Counted from the first letter of the stretch, positions 34,846 through 44,954 are shown. The stretch is 64,000 nucleotides of DNA from Corynebacterium sp. ACRPH (GCF_022347285.1 NZ_JAKRND010000002.1:1-64000), one strand, 5' to 3'. The notes: generated from the letters alone by a model not told the origin. Program-made: numbers and translations.

Positions 34846-34883
34846 CCTCTGTACCCCCACCAGCCCAACGAAAGGTTATCTCT

Positions 34884-37800
34884 ATGGCGATTCCACCCAT
34901 TTCGCCCTATCCCATCCCCACTCCATCCACCACACTGCCCGCCGATTGTCCGGCGAGATCCTGGGCCCTGGAGCCCGCACGCGCAGCACTGCTGGTGCAC
35001 GACATGCAGAAGTACTTCCTAGCTGCCTATGACTGGAACAAAGAACCGCTACACTCGGCGCTCGCCAACATCGCGCGCCTCATCACCACGGCGGATCAGC
35101 TGGGTATTCCTGTGTTCTATTCCGCCCAGCCGCCACAACAGCACCCCACCCGACGAGGGCTCTTAAGCGATATGTGGGGACAAGGTTTACAAACAGCCGA
35201 GGAAGCGTCGATCATCAAAGAGTTGGCGCCAGGCAAGCATCACCAGATACTCACGAAGTGGCGCTATTCCGCATTCGAGCGCACGGACCTTTACCAGTCG
35301 CTGGCTTTCGCTCGGCGGGATCAGCTAATTATCACCGGGGTATATGGCCACATGGGCTGCAAGGTCACCGCGGTGGATGCGTTTATGAAGGACATTCAGC
35401 CGTTTGTGATCACGGACGGAATTGCGGATTTCACGGCACAGGACCACCAGGAAACGATTGATTGGGTAGCCAAGCGCTGTGGAAGAAGCCTGGATACGGC
35501 CAGCGCGCTGAAACAGCTGGAGGTGCACGATGGTCCGCCCAGTGGGGAGGCTAGTGGCCCACCCAGCTTTGTCATGAGCGACAGCGACCAGACTCTGACA
35601 ACCTGCGGCGTCAAAACTCGTTATGGCACGGTAGAGCAAGCCGCCGCAGCACTTCGTAGGGCGGCGGAGGCAGGACGGGAAGACGTCGTGGTGGGAGCGC
35701 TGCCCTTCGATCCAGACACAGCACCGGTATTGCTGGCCCCCGAGAGCTTTCAGCGGCACGCGGGAGCTCCGCGTTGGAAGACGGCTCCATTGGTTCCCGA
35801 CGTGGTGGACATCTCACAACGCCCCAGCCTGCAAGAGCATGGCCGGCGGGTTAGCCGTGCCGTGGAGGCGATTGGGCGTGGCGAGTTTCAAAAGGTGGTG
35901 CTTTCCCGCGAGGAGGAGTACACGCTGGCTAGCCCTGTGGAGCCGGAAGCCCTGCTACGAGGGTTCATGGAAACCTCCGCCACGGGGCACGGGCACCTGG
36001 TAGCTACGACTAACGGCCCCGAAGAAGCTTTCTTCGTGGGATCTAGCCCGGAGCTACTGATCCGCAAGGAAGGCGCGCGGATTGTTTCCCACCCGCTGGC
36101 CGGAACTATCGCTCGATCGGAGGACCCGGTGACGGACTGGGCGCGGGCAATTGAGCTCACGCTCTCCCACAAAGACATCGCCGAGCACCGCTTCGTGACC
36201 ACGGCCATCCGGAAGGTTCTTGAACCCCTGTGTACTCAGCTACACGTTCCGGAATTACCCACGCTGACCGCCACGTCGCACACCTGGCACCTAGGAACCC
36301 ATATCGAAGGCACGTTGCGGAACCCTGATACCTCCGTTCTGGAGTTGGCTGCGTTGCTACACCCCACTCCGGCAGTCAATGGAGCACCGTCCGCTGCTGC
36401 GTTGGACTTTTTGCGCCAGCAGGAGCCGGAGCGGGGTCTGTACGGCGGCGCCATCGGATACGCAGATTCCCACGGCGATGGCGAGTGGCGGGTAGCTATC
36501 CGAAGTGCCACGGTTCAAGGCTCCCAAGTGTCTGCCCGAGCCGGCGGCGGAATCGTTGCCGAATCCCAGCCAGACCAGGAGATCGAGGAAACCAACTTCA
36601 AACTCGGTCCGGTGCGTGCGCTGTTGGGACTGGCCGCAAAGGGAGATACAGAAGGCACCGCGCAGCCCCCGTCAGCACACATAGCGCCCAATCCCGAGCC
36701 CCACCTCAGCCCGCTTAACGGAAGCCACGGCCCAGAGGTACTGGCCAACCACATGCCCCGTACCCTCGCGCAGGAATACCACTGCCAGGGAATATGGACC
36801 CACCACACCCACTGGGATGTCTTCCAGCAAACGGTTGCCACCTTTCCCAATCGACCCGCCACGACGGACGGCCACCGCAGCCTGTCCTGGCACGAACTAG
36901 ACAACAGCGTCGAGACCGCCGCCCACTACCTTCACCAAGCCGGAGTACGCCGGGGCGATGGCTGCATCCTGCAACTTCCCAATAGTGTGGTGTTCCTCGA
37001 AACTCTCTTGGCATTATGGAAGCTCGGCGCCATTCCCATCTTCGCCTTGCCTGACCTCGGCTCCACGGAGGTGCGCCACTTCGCCAGCCACGCGCCAGCA
37101 CGCTTCTACATCAGCACGTCACGCCCCGATCGGCACCTTGCGGGCGTCCACGCCACGCTACAAGAGCCGCTGGACGATGGCCGCACTGTTCGAGCGATCC
37201 TCATCGACGAGACCGCCGAATCTCCCTGGGCTACCGAATCAACGGGGCACTCGGAGGCTGCAAACGAAGAGTCACCCGCCCCTCCAACCGCCGATGTAGA
37301 AGCAGACGAGCTTGCGTTCCTGCAACTCTCCGGTGGCACGACCGGCCTACCGAAGCTAATCCCGCGAACCCATGCGGATTATCTCTATTCGATCCGTTGT
37401 GCGTTGCAAGCCTGTGACTTGGAGACGGAATCTTGCCTGCTCGTCGCTTTGCCCGCGGCGCATAACTTCACTCTCAGCTCGCCGGGAATTCTGGGTGCGC
37501 TGCTGCGCGGAGCGCACATCGTTTTCGCCAAATCACCGATGCCCAGCGATCTGCTGCCTGCCATTGACCGCCACGGTGCGACTCACCTCGCCCTGGTACC
37601 TCCGGCGGTACTGGGCATTCTCCACGCACCGGCCCGCGATCGCCACGACCTACGCACTCTGCGCACGCTATGGGTGGGTGGGGCGAAGCTATCTGCCGAG
37701 GTGGCCCGCCGCATCCGGCCGGAACTCGACTGTCAACTGCAACAGGTTTTCGGCATGGCTGAGGGACTCGTAAACTTCACACCGTTAAACGCCTCGACCG

Positions 37801-38390
37801 AGGAAATAATCAATACACAGGGTCGCCCCATGAGCAGCCACGATGAGATTTGCATTGTTGATGACGCCACGCTCCCCCTCCCCGAAGGCCACCCCGGACA
37901 CCTACTCACCCGCGGGCCGTACACGATCCGGGGCTATCACCGTGCTGAAGAGATCAACTCTAGGGCATTCACCGAAGATGGCTTTTACATTACTGGCGAC
38001 ATCGTCACCGTCGACGATGGTGCTCTGACGGTTGTCGGCCGGGCAAAGGATCAGATCAACCGCGGTGGGGAAAAGGTGGCTCCGGAAGCAGTCGAAAACG
38101 CGTTGCTCAGCCATCCGGATATCCACGATGTTTCGGTGGTTGGCACTCCGGACGACAATCTGGGCGAAGCCATCAGGGCCTATGTGATCCTGAGGGATGG
38201 GGTGGATGATCTAACGCCACTTGCTGTCCGGAAGCATGCTCGGGCTGCCGGTATCGCGCGGTTCGCAGTACCGGACCACGTGCACATCGTGGAGGAGTTC
38301 CCCACCACCGGGGTCGGCAAAGTGAATAAACGAATCCAACAGAACAACGCAGATAGCACGGCCGAACGGAAGATTGAGGTAGCGAACTAA
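34884..38390 (+). CDS. Trifunctional isochorismatase / isochorismate synthase / DHB-AMP ligase
   Basis: A 1168-residue fusion of three DHB enzymes. Residues about 1-225 are an EntB-type isochorismatase (HDMQKYF near 39, KWRYSAF near 128, GVYGHMGC near 152 with Gly in place of the catalytic Cys of other amidohydrolases, as in EntB). Residues about 240-595 are an isochorismate synthase (KVVLSREEE near 337, SHPLAGTIARS, and a GGGIVAESQP end). Residues about 625-1160 are a DHB-AMP ligase (LSGGTTGLPK near 815, AHNF near 858, typical of DHB selectivity, and C-terminal GVGKVNKR). An AAAGG Shine-Dalgarno precedes the ATG. The EntB-type carrier domain is missing and is encoded by the next gene. Confidence 0.92.
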   Translation: MAIPPISPYPIPTPSTTLPADCPARSWALEPARAALLVHDMQKYFLAAYDWNKEPLHSALANIARLITTADQLGIPVFYSAQPPQQHPTRRGLLSDMWGQGLQTAEEASIIKELAPGKHHQILTKWRYSAFERTDLYQSLAFARRDQLIITGVYGHMGCKVTAVDAFMKDIQPFVITDGIADFTAQDHQETIDWVAKRCGRSLDTASALKQLEVHDGPPSGEASGPPSFVMSDSDQTLTTCGVKTRYGTVEQAAAALRRAAEAGREDVVVGALPFDPDTAPVLLAPESFQRHAGAPRWKTAPLVPDVVDISQRPSLQEHGRRVSRAVEAIGRGEFQKVVLSREEEYTLASPVEPEALLRGFMETSATGHGHLVATTNGPEEAFFVGSSPELLIRKEGARIVSHPLAGTIARSEDPVTDWARAIELTLSHKDIAEHRFVTTAIRKVLEPLCTQLHVPELPTLTATSHTWHLGTHIEGTLRNPDTSVLELAALLHPTPAVNGAPSAAALDFLRQQEPERGLYGGAIGYADSHGDGEWRVAIRSATVQGSQVSARAGGGIVAESQPDQEIEETNFKLGPVRALLGLAAKGDTEGTAQPPSAHIAPNPEPHLSPLNGSHGPEVLANHMPRTLAQEYHCQGIWTHHTHWDVFQQTVATFPNRPATTDGHRSLSWHELDNSVETAAHYLHQAGVRRGDGCILQLPNSVVFLETLLALWKLGAIPIFALPDLGSTEVRHFASHAPARFYISTSRPDRHLAGVHATLQEPLDDGRTVRAILIDETAESPWATESTGHSEAANEESPAPPTADVEADELAFLQLSGGTTGLPKLIPRTHADYLYSIRCALQACDLETESCLLVALPAAHNFTLSSPGILGALLRGAHIVFAKSPMPSDLLPAIDRHGATHLALVPPAVLGILHAPARDRHDLRTLRTLWVGGAKLSAEVARRIRPELDCQLQQVFGMAEGLVNFTPLNASTEEIINTQGRPMSSHDEICIVDDATLPLPEGHPGHLLTRGPYTIRGYHRAEEINSRAFTEDGFYITGDIVTVDDGALTVVGRAKDQINRGGEKVAPEAVENALLSHPDIHDVSVVGTPDDNLGEAIRAYVILRDGVDDLTPLAVRKHARAAGIARFAVPDHVHIVEEFPTTGVGKVNKRIQQNNADSTAERKIEVAN

Positions 38391-38614
38391 TGGAACCAAT
38401 CACTGAAGACCAGTTGCGCGGATGTGTAGCCGAGACGATGAAGATGGAGCCAGCGGAGATCGAGGTTTCCGAGGAACTCTATGACCAGGGTATGAATTCT
38501 CTGCAGCTAGTTACGGTTCTCACTTGGCTGCAGGAGAAAGGCTACGATGTGAGCTTCGCCGACTTAGCGGAGGATACTCGGCTGACGGCCTGGATCGAAC
38601 TGCTGGATATTTAA
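38390..38614 (+). CDS. Aryl carrier protein for DHB
   Basis: A 74-residue acyl-carrier-type protein with the phosphopantetheine serine at residue 37 in DQGMNSLQL. It matches the C-terminal carrier half of EntB/DhbB, here detached. It starts at a TAATG overlap with the trifunctional gene. It should be charged with DHB by the ligase and donate it to C1 of the NRPS. No phosphopantetheinyl transferase gene is in the window. Confidence 0.9.
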   Translation: MEPITEDQLRGCVAETMKMEPAEIEVSEELYDQGMNSLQLVTVLTWLQEKGYDVSFADLAEDTRLTAWIELLDI

Positions 38615-39009
38615 GCTAGATGTGGGTCTAGGCGGGCAACAGGCTGACACCCGAACAGATGCAGGTGGGTGTGGCATGACTCGGTCACGTGTACACGCGG
38701 ACGCACCGTTCGGGTCTCCACTCGCCATAGTCCACCCTCCAAACCTCACCCGTGCCTCCACTCTCCACGCTCAACGCTGCACTTTCCACGGGTCATCCGG
38801 GACAAATATCCTAAACGCCCCGAAGTTAGCCCCCACGCCGGCAGTTACCTACCTCCGCTACACCCCAACAGCTTTTGTCCCCTGCGAGGACGTTAGCAAG
38901 AAACGAAATAGACCCCCTACCACAGCAAAGTGCGGGAGGGGGTCTAGCGCTATGGCTGACTAAGCAGCCATAGCTGCCATAGCAATCTGAACTTTCAGAG
39001 CTATAAGGA
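38615..39009. other. Intergenic region between siderophore island and rpsQ
   Basis: No gene is supported. It contains a convergent pair of hairpins near 38909-38973. The first 290 bases are featureless C-rich sequence. Confidence 0.6.
38909..38973. terminator. Bidirectional terminator pair between DHB operon and S10 operon
   Basis: Stem 1 is TAGACCCCCT (38909-38918) with AGGGGGTCTA (38937-38946). Stem 2 follows within 38949-38973 (GCTATGGCTG...CAGCCATAGC). On the minus strand stem 1 is followed by TATTTCGTTTCTT, ending the rpsJ-rpsQ transcript. Confidence 0.85.
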
Positions 39010-39303
39010 CTAGCGAGCCTTCTCGATAACCTCGGTCAGGCGGAAGTGCTTGTCCTTGGACAGCGGGCGGGTCTCCTCGATGCGAACGCGGTCGCCAACG
39101 CCGGCGGTCTCGTTCTCATCGTGGACCTTTACGCGAGAGTTACGGCGCATGATCTTGCCGTACAGTGCGTGCTGCTTGCGGTCCTCAAGCTCGACCACAA
39201 TGGTCTTGTTCATCTTGGTGGAAACAACGTATCCGGAGCGAACCTTGCGGGCGCCCTTCTCGTTCTTCACAGCTGCGTTGTCATTCACGGTTGCCTCACT
39301 CAT
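39010..39303 (-). CDS. rpsQ: 30S ribosomal protein S17
   Basis: A 97-residue 16S rRNA-binding protein with a 20-residue polar N-terminal extension, then [24 protein letters not shown] typical of S17. It overlaps rpmC by 4 bp. It is the last gene of the S10 operon here: the expected next gene rplN has been moved about 30 kb away by the siderophore island. Confidence 0.96.
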   Translation of the reverse strand: MSEATVNDNAAVKNEKGARKVRSGYVVSTKMNKTIVVELEDRKQHALYGKIMRRNSRVKVHDENETAGVGDRVRIEETRPLSKDKHFRLTEVIEKAR

Positions 39304-39533
39304 GCTGCGTCACCACCCGGGTTGATAGACAGCCCGAGCTCGCGCTCGCGCAGGACGGTGTAGATGCGGGCGATGTCGCGCTTGACAACACCCAGACGAC
39401 GGTTGTTGGTCAGCTGGCCGGTCGCAGCCTGGAAGCGAAGGTTGAACAGTTCTTCCTTCGCCTCACGCAGGCGGGTGGTCAGCTCTTCGTTGTTGAGCTC
39501 GCGGAGCTCATGTGCCGGAGTTCCGGTAGCCAT
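39300..39533 (-). CDS. rpmC: 50S ribosomal protein L29
   Basis: A 77-residue L29 with [35 protein letters not shown], the family helix-turn-helix hairpin. It overlaps rplP by one base and rpsQ by four. Confidence 0.96.
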   Translation of the reverse strand: MATGTPAHELRELNNEELTTRLREAKEELFNLRFQAATGQLTNNRRLGVVKRDIARIYTVLRERELGLSINPGGDAA

Positions 39534-39949
39534 TAGAACTGATCCTCCTTCTTCACGATGCGAACCTTGCAGGGCAGCTTGTTACCAGCACGGCGCAGTG
39601 CCTCCAGGGCGACCTCTTCGTTCGGGTAAGAGGCCTCGAAAAGGATGCGCCCCGGCTTAACGTTGGCAACCCACTTCTCCACGGGGCCCTTACCGGAACC
39701 CATACGCACGCCGAGCGGCTTCTGGGTCAGCGGACGGTCCGGGAAGATGTTGATCCACACCTTGCCACCACGCTTCATGTGGCGGTTAATGGCGATACGA
39801 GCGGACTCGATCTGACGGTTGGTGATGTAGGTCGGCTCCAGGGCCTGCAGGCCGTAGTCGCCGAACGTTACGCGGTTACCGCCCTTGGACACGCCACGAC
39901 GGGTCGGGCGGTGCTGGCGACGGTACTTAACGCGCTTCGGGATAAGCAT
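39533..39949 (-). CDS. rplP: 50S ribosomal protein L16
   Basis: A 138-residue protein near the A-site finger of the large subunit. It starts [15 protein letters not shown] and has the [24 protein letters not shown] region; length and sequence are canonical. Confidence 0.97.
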   Translation of the reverse strand: MLIPKRVKYRRQHRPTRRGVSKGGNRVTFGDYGLQALEPTYITNRQIESARIAINRHMKRGGKVWINIFPDRPLTQKPLGVRMGSGKGPVEKWVANVKPGRILFEASYPNEEVALEALRRAGNKLPCKVRIVKKEDQF

Positions 39950-39954
39950 GTGTC

Positions 39955-40698
39955 TTAGCCCTCCTGCTTCTGCTCAGCGCGCTGGCGACGTGCGCCACCG
40001 CGACGTGGACGCTCACGACGACCGCGAGACGGGCGCTCGTCGCGTGCATTCATCAGGCTCTCGCGACGGCCGCCGACGACGTCACCCTTGTAGATCCACA
40101 CCTTGACGCCGATGCGTCCGAAGGTGGTGTGAGCCTCGTAGGTGCCGTAGTCGATCTCAGCACGGAGGGTGTGCAGCGGAACGCGACCCTCGTGGTAGCG
40201 CTCGGTGCGACCCATCTCCGCGCCGCCCAGGCGACCGGAGCAAACAACCTTGATGCCCTTGACCTGCGGCTGGCGCATAGCGCCCTGGATCGCCTTGCGC
40301 ATAGCGCGACGGAAGGCAACGCGGTTGGTCAGCTGCTCAGCGATGGACTGTGCCACCAGCTGTGCGTTGGCATCGATGTTCTTGACTTCGAGGATGTTCA
40401 GCTGAACCTGCTTACCGGTGAGCTTCTCCAGCTGGCCGCGGATGCGGTCAGCCTCGGAGCCGCGGCGGCCAATCACGATGCCCGGGCGGGCAGTGTGGAT
40501 GTCAACGCGAACCCGGTCGTGGGTGCGCTCGATGACAACGTTGGCGATGCCGGCGCGGTCAAGACCCTCGGACAGGAAGTCGCGGATCTTGATGTCCTCG
40601 GCGAGGTAGTCAGCGTACTGCTTGTCGGCGTACCAGCGGGAGCGCCACTCGGAAGTGATACCCAGCCGGAGGCCGTGGGGGTGGATTTTCTGGCCCAC
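39955..40698 (-). CDS. rpsC: 30S ribosomal protein S3
   Basis: A 247-residue mRNA-entry-site protein with KH domain ([23 protein letters not shown]) and the S3 C-terminal domain ([26 protein letters not shown]). The tail is Arg-rich ([19 protein letters not shown]). The start is GTG at 40698, overlapping the rplV stop by one base. Confidence 0.97.
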   Translation of the reverse strand: MGQKIHPHGLRLGITSEWRSRWYADKQYADYLAEDIKIRDFLSEGLDRAGIANVVIERTHDRVRVDIHTARPGIVIGRRGSEADRIRGQLEKLTGKQVQLNILEVKNIDANAQLVAQSIAEQLTNRVAFRRAMRKAIQGAMRQPQVKGIKVVCSGRLGGAEMGRTERYHEGRVPLHTLRAEIDYGTYEAHTTFGRIGVKVWIYKGDVVGGRRESLMNARDERPSRGRRERPRRGGARRQRAEQKQEG

Positions 40699-41060
40699 TA
40701 CTGAGCACTTCCCTTCTGGCTCTCGACGACCACAGTGATGTGGCTGGTGCGCTTGCGGACGTGGAATGCACGACCCTGGGCGCGGGGGCGGAAACGGCGC
40801 ATGGTCGGGCCCTCGTCGGCGTAAGCCTCAGAGACGACCAGCGTCTGCGGGTCCAAGCCGAAGTTGTTCTCGGCGTTGGCGGCGGCCGAAGCAACGACCT
40901 TCGCGACCGGCTCGGAAGCGGCCTGCGGAGCGTACTTCAGGATCGCCAGTGCGTCCTCGACGGACTTGCCACGGATCGTGTCGATCACGCGGCGTGCCTT
41001 CATCGGAGTGACGCGGACGAAACGCGCGGTAGCGCGTGCGGTGGTTACGGTGTCAGACAT
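40698..41060 (-). CDS. rplV: 50S ribosomal protein L22
   Basis: A 120-residue exit-tunnel protein with [21 protein letters not shown] at the start and the tunnel hairpin region [22 protein letters not shown] near the end, unaltered by insertions of the macrolide-resistance type. Confidence 0.96.
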
Positions 41061-41062
41061 GA

Positions 41063-41341
41063 TTATCGACGACCCTTCTTGTCGTCCTTGACGTGACCCT
41101 TGAAGGTCTTCGTAGGAGCGAACTCACCTAGCTTGTGACCGACCATGGAATCATCGATGAACACCGGCACGTGCTTGCGACCGTCGTGGACGGCGAAAGT
41201 GTGGCCGATGAAATCGGGGAGAATGGTCGAGCGACGGGACCACGTCTTGATGACGTTCTTGTTGCCCTTTTCGTTCTGAGCGTCCACCTTCGCAAGGAGG
41301 TGTTCGTCGACGAATGGGCCCTTCTTCAGGCTGCGTGGCAT
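41063..41341 (-). CDS. rpsS: 30S ribosomal protein S19
   Basis: A 92-residue S19: [16 protein letters not shown] at the start and [16 protein letters not shown] near the end are diagnostic. Two bases separate it from rplV. Confidence 0.97.
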
Positions 41342-41357
41342 TCTCTACTACCTCCTC

Positions 41358-42200
41358 TTAGCGCTTCTTGTTCTTGTTGGAGCGACGACGGCGAACGATC
41401 ATCCGGTCGCTGGGACGGTTCGGCTTGCGGGTGCGTCCCTCAGGCTGACCCCAAGGAGACACAGGGTGACGACCACCGGAGGTCTTACCCTCACCACCAC
41501 CGTGCGGGTGGTCAACCGGGTTCATAACAACACCGCGGACGGTCGGGCGTACGCCCTTCCAGCGCATACGGCCAGCCTTGCCCCAGCGGATGTTGATCTG
41601 CTCCTGGTTGCCGACCTCGCCGATGGTGGCGCGGCAGCGAATGTCTACGCGACGGATCTCGGAAGACGGCATACGCAGAACTGCGTACTTGCCTTCCTTA
41701 CCCAGCAGCTGGATGGAGGCACCAGCGGAACGAGCCATCTTGGCGCCGCCGCCCGGCTTCAGCTCCACAGCGTGGATGGTGGTACCGGTCGGGATGTTAC
41801 GCAGCGGCAGGTTGTTGCCAACCTTGATGTCGGCGTTCGGGCCGGACTCCAGCAGCGCACCCTGCTTCAGACCGCGGGGGGCGATGATGTAACGCTTCTC
41901 GCCATCGCGGTAGTGCAGCAGCGCAATGTTAGCGGTGCGATTCGGGTCGTACTCGATGTGAGCGACCTTGGCGATCACGCCGTCCTTGTCGTTACGACGG
42001 AAGTCGATAACGCGGTAGCGACGCTTGTGGCCGCCACCCTTGTGACGGGTCGTGATGTGGCCGTGAACGTTACGGCCACCGGTCTTCGACAGCGGGCGCA
42101 GCAGAGACTTCTCGGGAGTCGAACGGGTAATTTCCGCGAACTCGGAGACAGAACTCTGGCGGCGACCCGGCGTAGTCGGCTTGTACTTACGAATAGCCAT
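41358..42200 (-). CDS. rplB: 50S ribosomal protein L2
   Basis: A 280-residue protein essential for subunit joining and peptidyl transfer. It has [26 protein letters not shown] and the C-terminal [13 protein letters not shown] loop with the conserved histidine. Canonical in length. Confidence 0.97.
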   Translation of the reverse strand: MAIRKYKPTTPGRRQSSVSEFAEITRSTPEKSLLRPLSKTGGRNVHGHITTRHKGGGHKRRYRVIDFRRNDKDGVIAKVAHIEYDPNRTANIALLHYRDGEKRYIIAPRGLKQGALLESGPNADIKVGNNLPLRNIPTGTTIHAVELKPGGGAKMARSAGASIQLLGKEGKYAVLRMPSSEIRRVDIRCRATIGEVGNQEQINIRWGKAGRMRWKGVRPTVRGVVMNPVDHPHGGGEGKTSGGRHPVSPWGQPEGRTRKPNRPSDRMIVRRRRSNKNKKR

Positions 42201-42238
42201 ACTTTTGCTTCCTCTTTACCTTTCGGTGTCCGGCCGCC

Positions 42239-42544
42239 TTAGGCGGTCGCTCCACCGAAGATGTCGATCGGATCGCTGCCGGCGACCAGGGTCACCATGG
42301 CGCGCTTGGTTGCCTTGCGCTGGCCGTAGCCGGTGCGGGTGCGCTTACGCTTGCCCTCACGGTTAACGGTGTTAACGCTGGCGACCTTCACACCAAAGAT
42401 CTGCTCGACGGCAATCTTGATTTGGGTCTTGTTAGAGCTGGGGTGAACCAGGAACGTGTAGACGTTCTGCTCCATCAGGCCGTAGGACTTCTCAGATACG
42501 ACCGGGGCGATGATGATATCGCGAGGATCAGCTACAGTGCTCAC
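42239..42544 (-). CDS. rplW: 50S ribosomal protein L23
   Basis: A 101-residue tunnel-exit protein and docking site for trigger factor and [26 protein letters not shown] and [21 protein letters not shown]. The start is GTG at 42544, overlapping rplD by 4 bp. Confidence 0.96.
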   Translation of the reverse strand: MSTVADPRDIIIAPVVSEKSYGLMEQNVYTFLVHPSSNKTQIKIAVEQIFGVKVASVNTVNREGKRKRTRTGYGQRKATKRAMVTLVAGSDPIDIFGGATA

Positions 42545-43194
42545 TTTGCCTCCTCCTTGGTCTTATCAGCGGCGTTGATGAAAGCGTTCAGTGCCTCCAC
42601 GGAGAACACAACGTCGTCCGCGTTCAGAACGTCGTAGGTGTTCAGCTGGTCGTTGACCAGGGTGTGCACCTGCGGCAGGTTGTTCACGGACTTCCATGCG
42701 GTGACGTCTTCGCGGGTCAGGACGACCAGCACGGACTTGCGGTCCGTCAGACGCTCGATGAAAGCGCGTGCAGCCTTGGTGGACGGGGTCTGGCCCGGGA
42801 CCAGCTCCTCGACCACGTGGATGCGGTCGTGACGCACGCGATCGGTCAGGGCGCCGCGCAGAGCAGCGGCCTTCATCTTCTTCGGAGTGCGCTGGGAGTA
42901 GTCACGCGGCTGCGGGCCGTGGACCGTGCCACCACCGGTGAAGTGGGGAGCGCGGATGGAGCCCTGACGTGCGCGGCCGGTGCCCTTCTGGCGGAACGGC
43001 TTACGGCCACCGCCGGACACCATGCCACGAGTCTTCGTAGCGTGGGTACCCTGACGCTTTGCTGCGAGCTGAGCGGTAACGACCTGGTGCATCAGTGCGA
43101 CGCTGGCCTCTGCATCGAAGATGGATGCGGGCAGCTCGACCGTGCCGTTGGTCTTACCGTCAGCGGTGTGGACATCAAGCTTTAGATTGCTCAT
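42541..43194 (-). CDS. rplD: 50S ribosomal protein L4
   Basis: A 217-residue protein with the tunnel loop [34 protein letters not shown] intact. In other bacteria L4 also represses its own operon. It overlaps rplC and rplW by 4 bp each. Confidence 0.97.
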   Translation of the reverse strand: MSNLKLDVHTADGKTNGTVELPASIFDAEASVALMHQVVTAQLAAKRQGTHATKTRGMVSGGGRKPFRQKGTGRARQGSIRAPHFTGGGTVHGPQPRDYSQRTPKKMKAAALRGALTDRVRHDRIHVVEELVPGQTPSTKAARAFIERLTDRKSVLVVLTREDVTAWKSVNNLPQVHTLVNDQLNTYDVLNADDVVFSVEALNAFINAADKTKEEAK

Positions 43195-43847
43195 GCGTGT
43201 GCACCGCCCTTCACTGCGGTCTTGACAACGACGAGACCGCCGTTGACACCCGGAACTGCGCCCTTGATCAGGAGCAGGTTGGACTCTGCGTCGACCTTGG
43301 CCAGCTTCAGGTTCTGCTGGGTAACACGGTTGTTACCCATGCGGCCTGCCATGCGCTTGCCCTTGAACACGCGGCCGGGGGTGGCTGCCTGTCCAATGGA
43401 GCCCACGCGGCGGTGAGCGGCCTGGTTACCGTGAGCAGCACCCTGGCCGGCGAAGCCGTGGCGCTTCATGCCGCCGGCGTAGCCCTTGCCCTTGGTGGTG
43501 CCCGTCACGTCGACGAACTTGACATCGTTGAAGATGTCTACGGTGACGTCCTGGCCAACCTCGTAGCTGGATGCGTCTGCAACGCGGATCTCAGCAACGT
43601 GGCGGCGCGGAGTCACGCCAGCCTTCTTGAAGTGACCTGCGGCAGGCTTGTTTACCTTGCGCGGGTCGATCTCGCCGAAGGCGATCTGTACGGCCTCGTA
43701 GCCGTCGGTTTCCTTGGAACGCACCTGGGTTACGACACAGGGCCCAGCCTCGACGACGGTGACCGGTACAACACGGTTTTCCTCGTCGAAGATCTGGGTC
43801 ATGCCGAGCTTCTTGCCCAGGATGCCCTTGATCTCAATATCACTCAT
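43191..43847 (-). CDS. rplC: 50S ribosomal protein L3
   Basis: A 218-residue early-assembly protein: [24 protein letters not shown] at the start and the [17 protein letters not shown] loop near the peptidyl-transferase centre. It lies 46 bases after rpsJ. Confidence 0.97.
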   Translation of the reverse strand: MSDIEIKGILGKKLGMTQIFDEENRVVPVTVVEAGPCVVTQVRSKETDGYEAVQIAFGEIDPRKVNKPAAGHFKKAGVTPRRHVAEIRVADASSYEVGQDVTVDIFNDVKFVDVTGTTKGKGYAGGMKRHGFAGQGAAHGNQAAHRRVGSIGQAATPGRVFKGKRMAGRMGNNRVTQQNLKLAKVDAESNLLLIKGAVPGVNGGLVVVKTAVKGGAHA

Positions 43848-43893
43848 AGTTTCTCTTCCGCTGCCGTTTCAGTAGTTCAGACTCGTTTGCCGC

Positions 43894-44199
43894 TTACTGA
43901 ATGTTGACGTCGACGCTGGCCGGAAGATCGATGCGCATGAGGGCGTCAACGGTCTTCGGGGTTGGGTCGAGAATGTCGATCAGACGCTTGTGCGTACGCA
44001 TCTCAAAGTGCTCGCGCGAGTCCTTGTACTTGTGCGGAGAGCGGATGACGCAGTACACGTTCTTTTCAGTTGGCAGTGGCACTGGGCCGACAACACGAGC
44101 GCCGGTACGGGTAACCGTCTCGACGATCTTCTTGGCAGAAGCGTCGATAGCCTCGTGATCGTAGGCCTTGAGCCTAATGCGGATCTTCTGTCCCGCCAC
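43894..44199 (-). CDS. rpsJ: 30S ribosomal protein S10 (NusE)
   Basis: A 101-residue S10, also a transcription antitermination factor: [24 protein letters not shown] and [21 protein letters not shown]. The start is GTG at 44199 with AGGAAGAGG upstream. It is the first gene of the eleven-gene operon rpsJ-rplC-rplD-rplW-rplB-rpsS-rplV-rpsC-rplP-rpmC-rpsQ. Confidence 0.97.
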   Translation of the reverse strand: MAGQKIRIRLKAYDHEAIDASAKKIVETVTRTGARVVGPVPLPTEKNVYCVIRSPHKYKDSREHFEMRTHKRLIDILDPTPKTVDALMRIDLPASVDVNIQ

Positions 44200-44394
44200 G
44201 CTTGTCCTCTTCCTTCAAAGCGCTTCCCTGCTATTTAAAACAGCTGGTAGTCACGCTTCTTATCTGTCTTAGTCTTAACGCTGTCCGGCCTTGGGGCCTG
44301 GTCCAGTCGCCAGTGTCGCTTGTGTCTTACATTTACTTGCTTGTGCCATCGACGGATAGCGGGTCATTTGGTTTTAATGAACACACGCCATACG

Positions 44395-44412
44395 CACTTG
44401 GTTAATCAAGTG
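44395..44412. promoter_or_regulatory. Perfect 6-6-6 palindrome in the rpsJ upstream region
   Basis: CACTTG-gttaat-CAAGTG, about 195 bases before rpsJ. There is no T-run, so it is more like an operator than a terminator. The binding protein is unknown. Confidence 0.35.
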
Positions 44413-44915
44413 ATGTAACAACACCCGGTTCCCGCCCCTTGCTTGCTCCATGGCCGGATTCGTTTTACCGAGGCCTTATATACGAAATATATGGAGTACA
44501 AGCTTGGAAACGTGTTCCGCGCCTTGTCGGAAGGGAATCCCTTCGCTTACTGCCGCTGTTCATTTACCATGCCCCATCCTCCGGCACCCGCGGTCGGGCG
44601 TGTCGCCCTTCCACTTTTTAAGTACCGCACAGCAAAGCAGCCCCGCTGTGTTCCTTGTGGATCACTTTCGCGAGGTTCTTCACCGACGATGGATCATGCT
44701 CACTTCACCATCGACACCTTCTTGGCCCAGCCTCGCTGCTGCGCTACTGGCCTCATGTGCCGTGTTAAAGCAACGTCAAGTATTCAACCACACCGGGCGT
44801 GCCGAAACCAAATCACTTCTTTCTTTTCTTTTTTGACGCCCCTACGCACCGGTTACCTTTACTTCCGTAACCTTTTGAGCACTAGAATCGCCACGTAAGT
44901 TCAGACTTCACATGC

Positions 44916-44935
44916 ATGGCCTCGAGGCGGCGTCA
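44916..44935 (+). repeat. 20-bp repeat, copy 1 (before sortase gene)
   Basis: ATGGCCTCGAGGCGGCGTCA, identical to 46673-46692. It ends 19 bases before the sortase ATG and includes the CCTCGAGG palindrome and the complement of TGACGCC. Confidence 0.85.
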
Positions 44936-44954
44936 GTAATAAGGAGAGACAGCT

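Larger units (their letters stand above)
44200..44954. promoter_or_regulatory. Long divergent region between rpsJ (-) and sortase gene (+)
   Basis: About 755 bases with no convincing gene. It must contain the S10-operon promoter and probably a long leader, plus the sortase promoter. Visible elements are a perfect palindrome CACTTG-gttaat-CAAGTG at 44395-44412, a C/T-rich tract ending in TGACGCC at 44834-44840, and the 20-base repeat at 44916-44935 just before the sortase ribosome-binding site (AAGGAG). Confidence 0.5.

Noticed and set aside
44443-44898. A 151-codon open frame upstream of the sortase gene
   Set aside because: Its composition is unlike protein (many Cys, Pro, Arg runs), it has no ribosome-binding site, and overlapping frames of similar length exist. 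It is probably chance in the rpsJ leader region.
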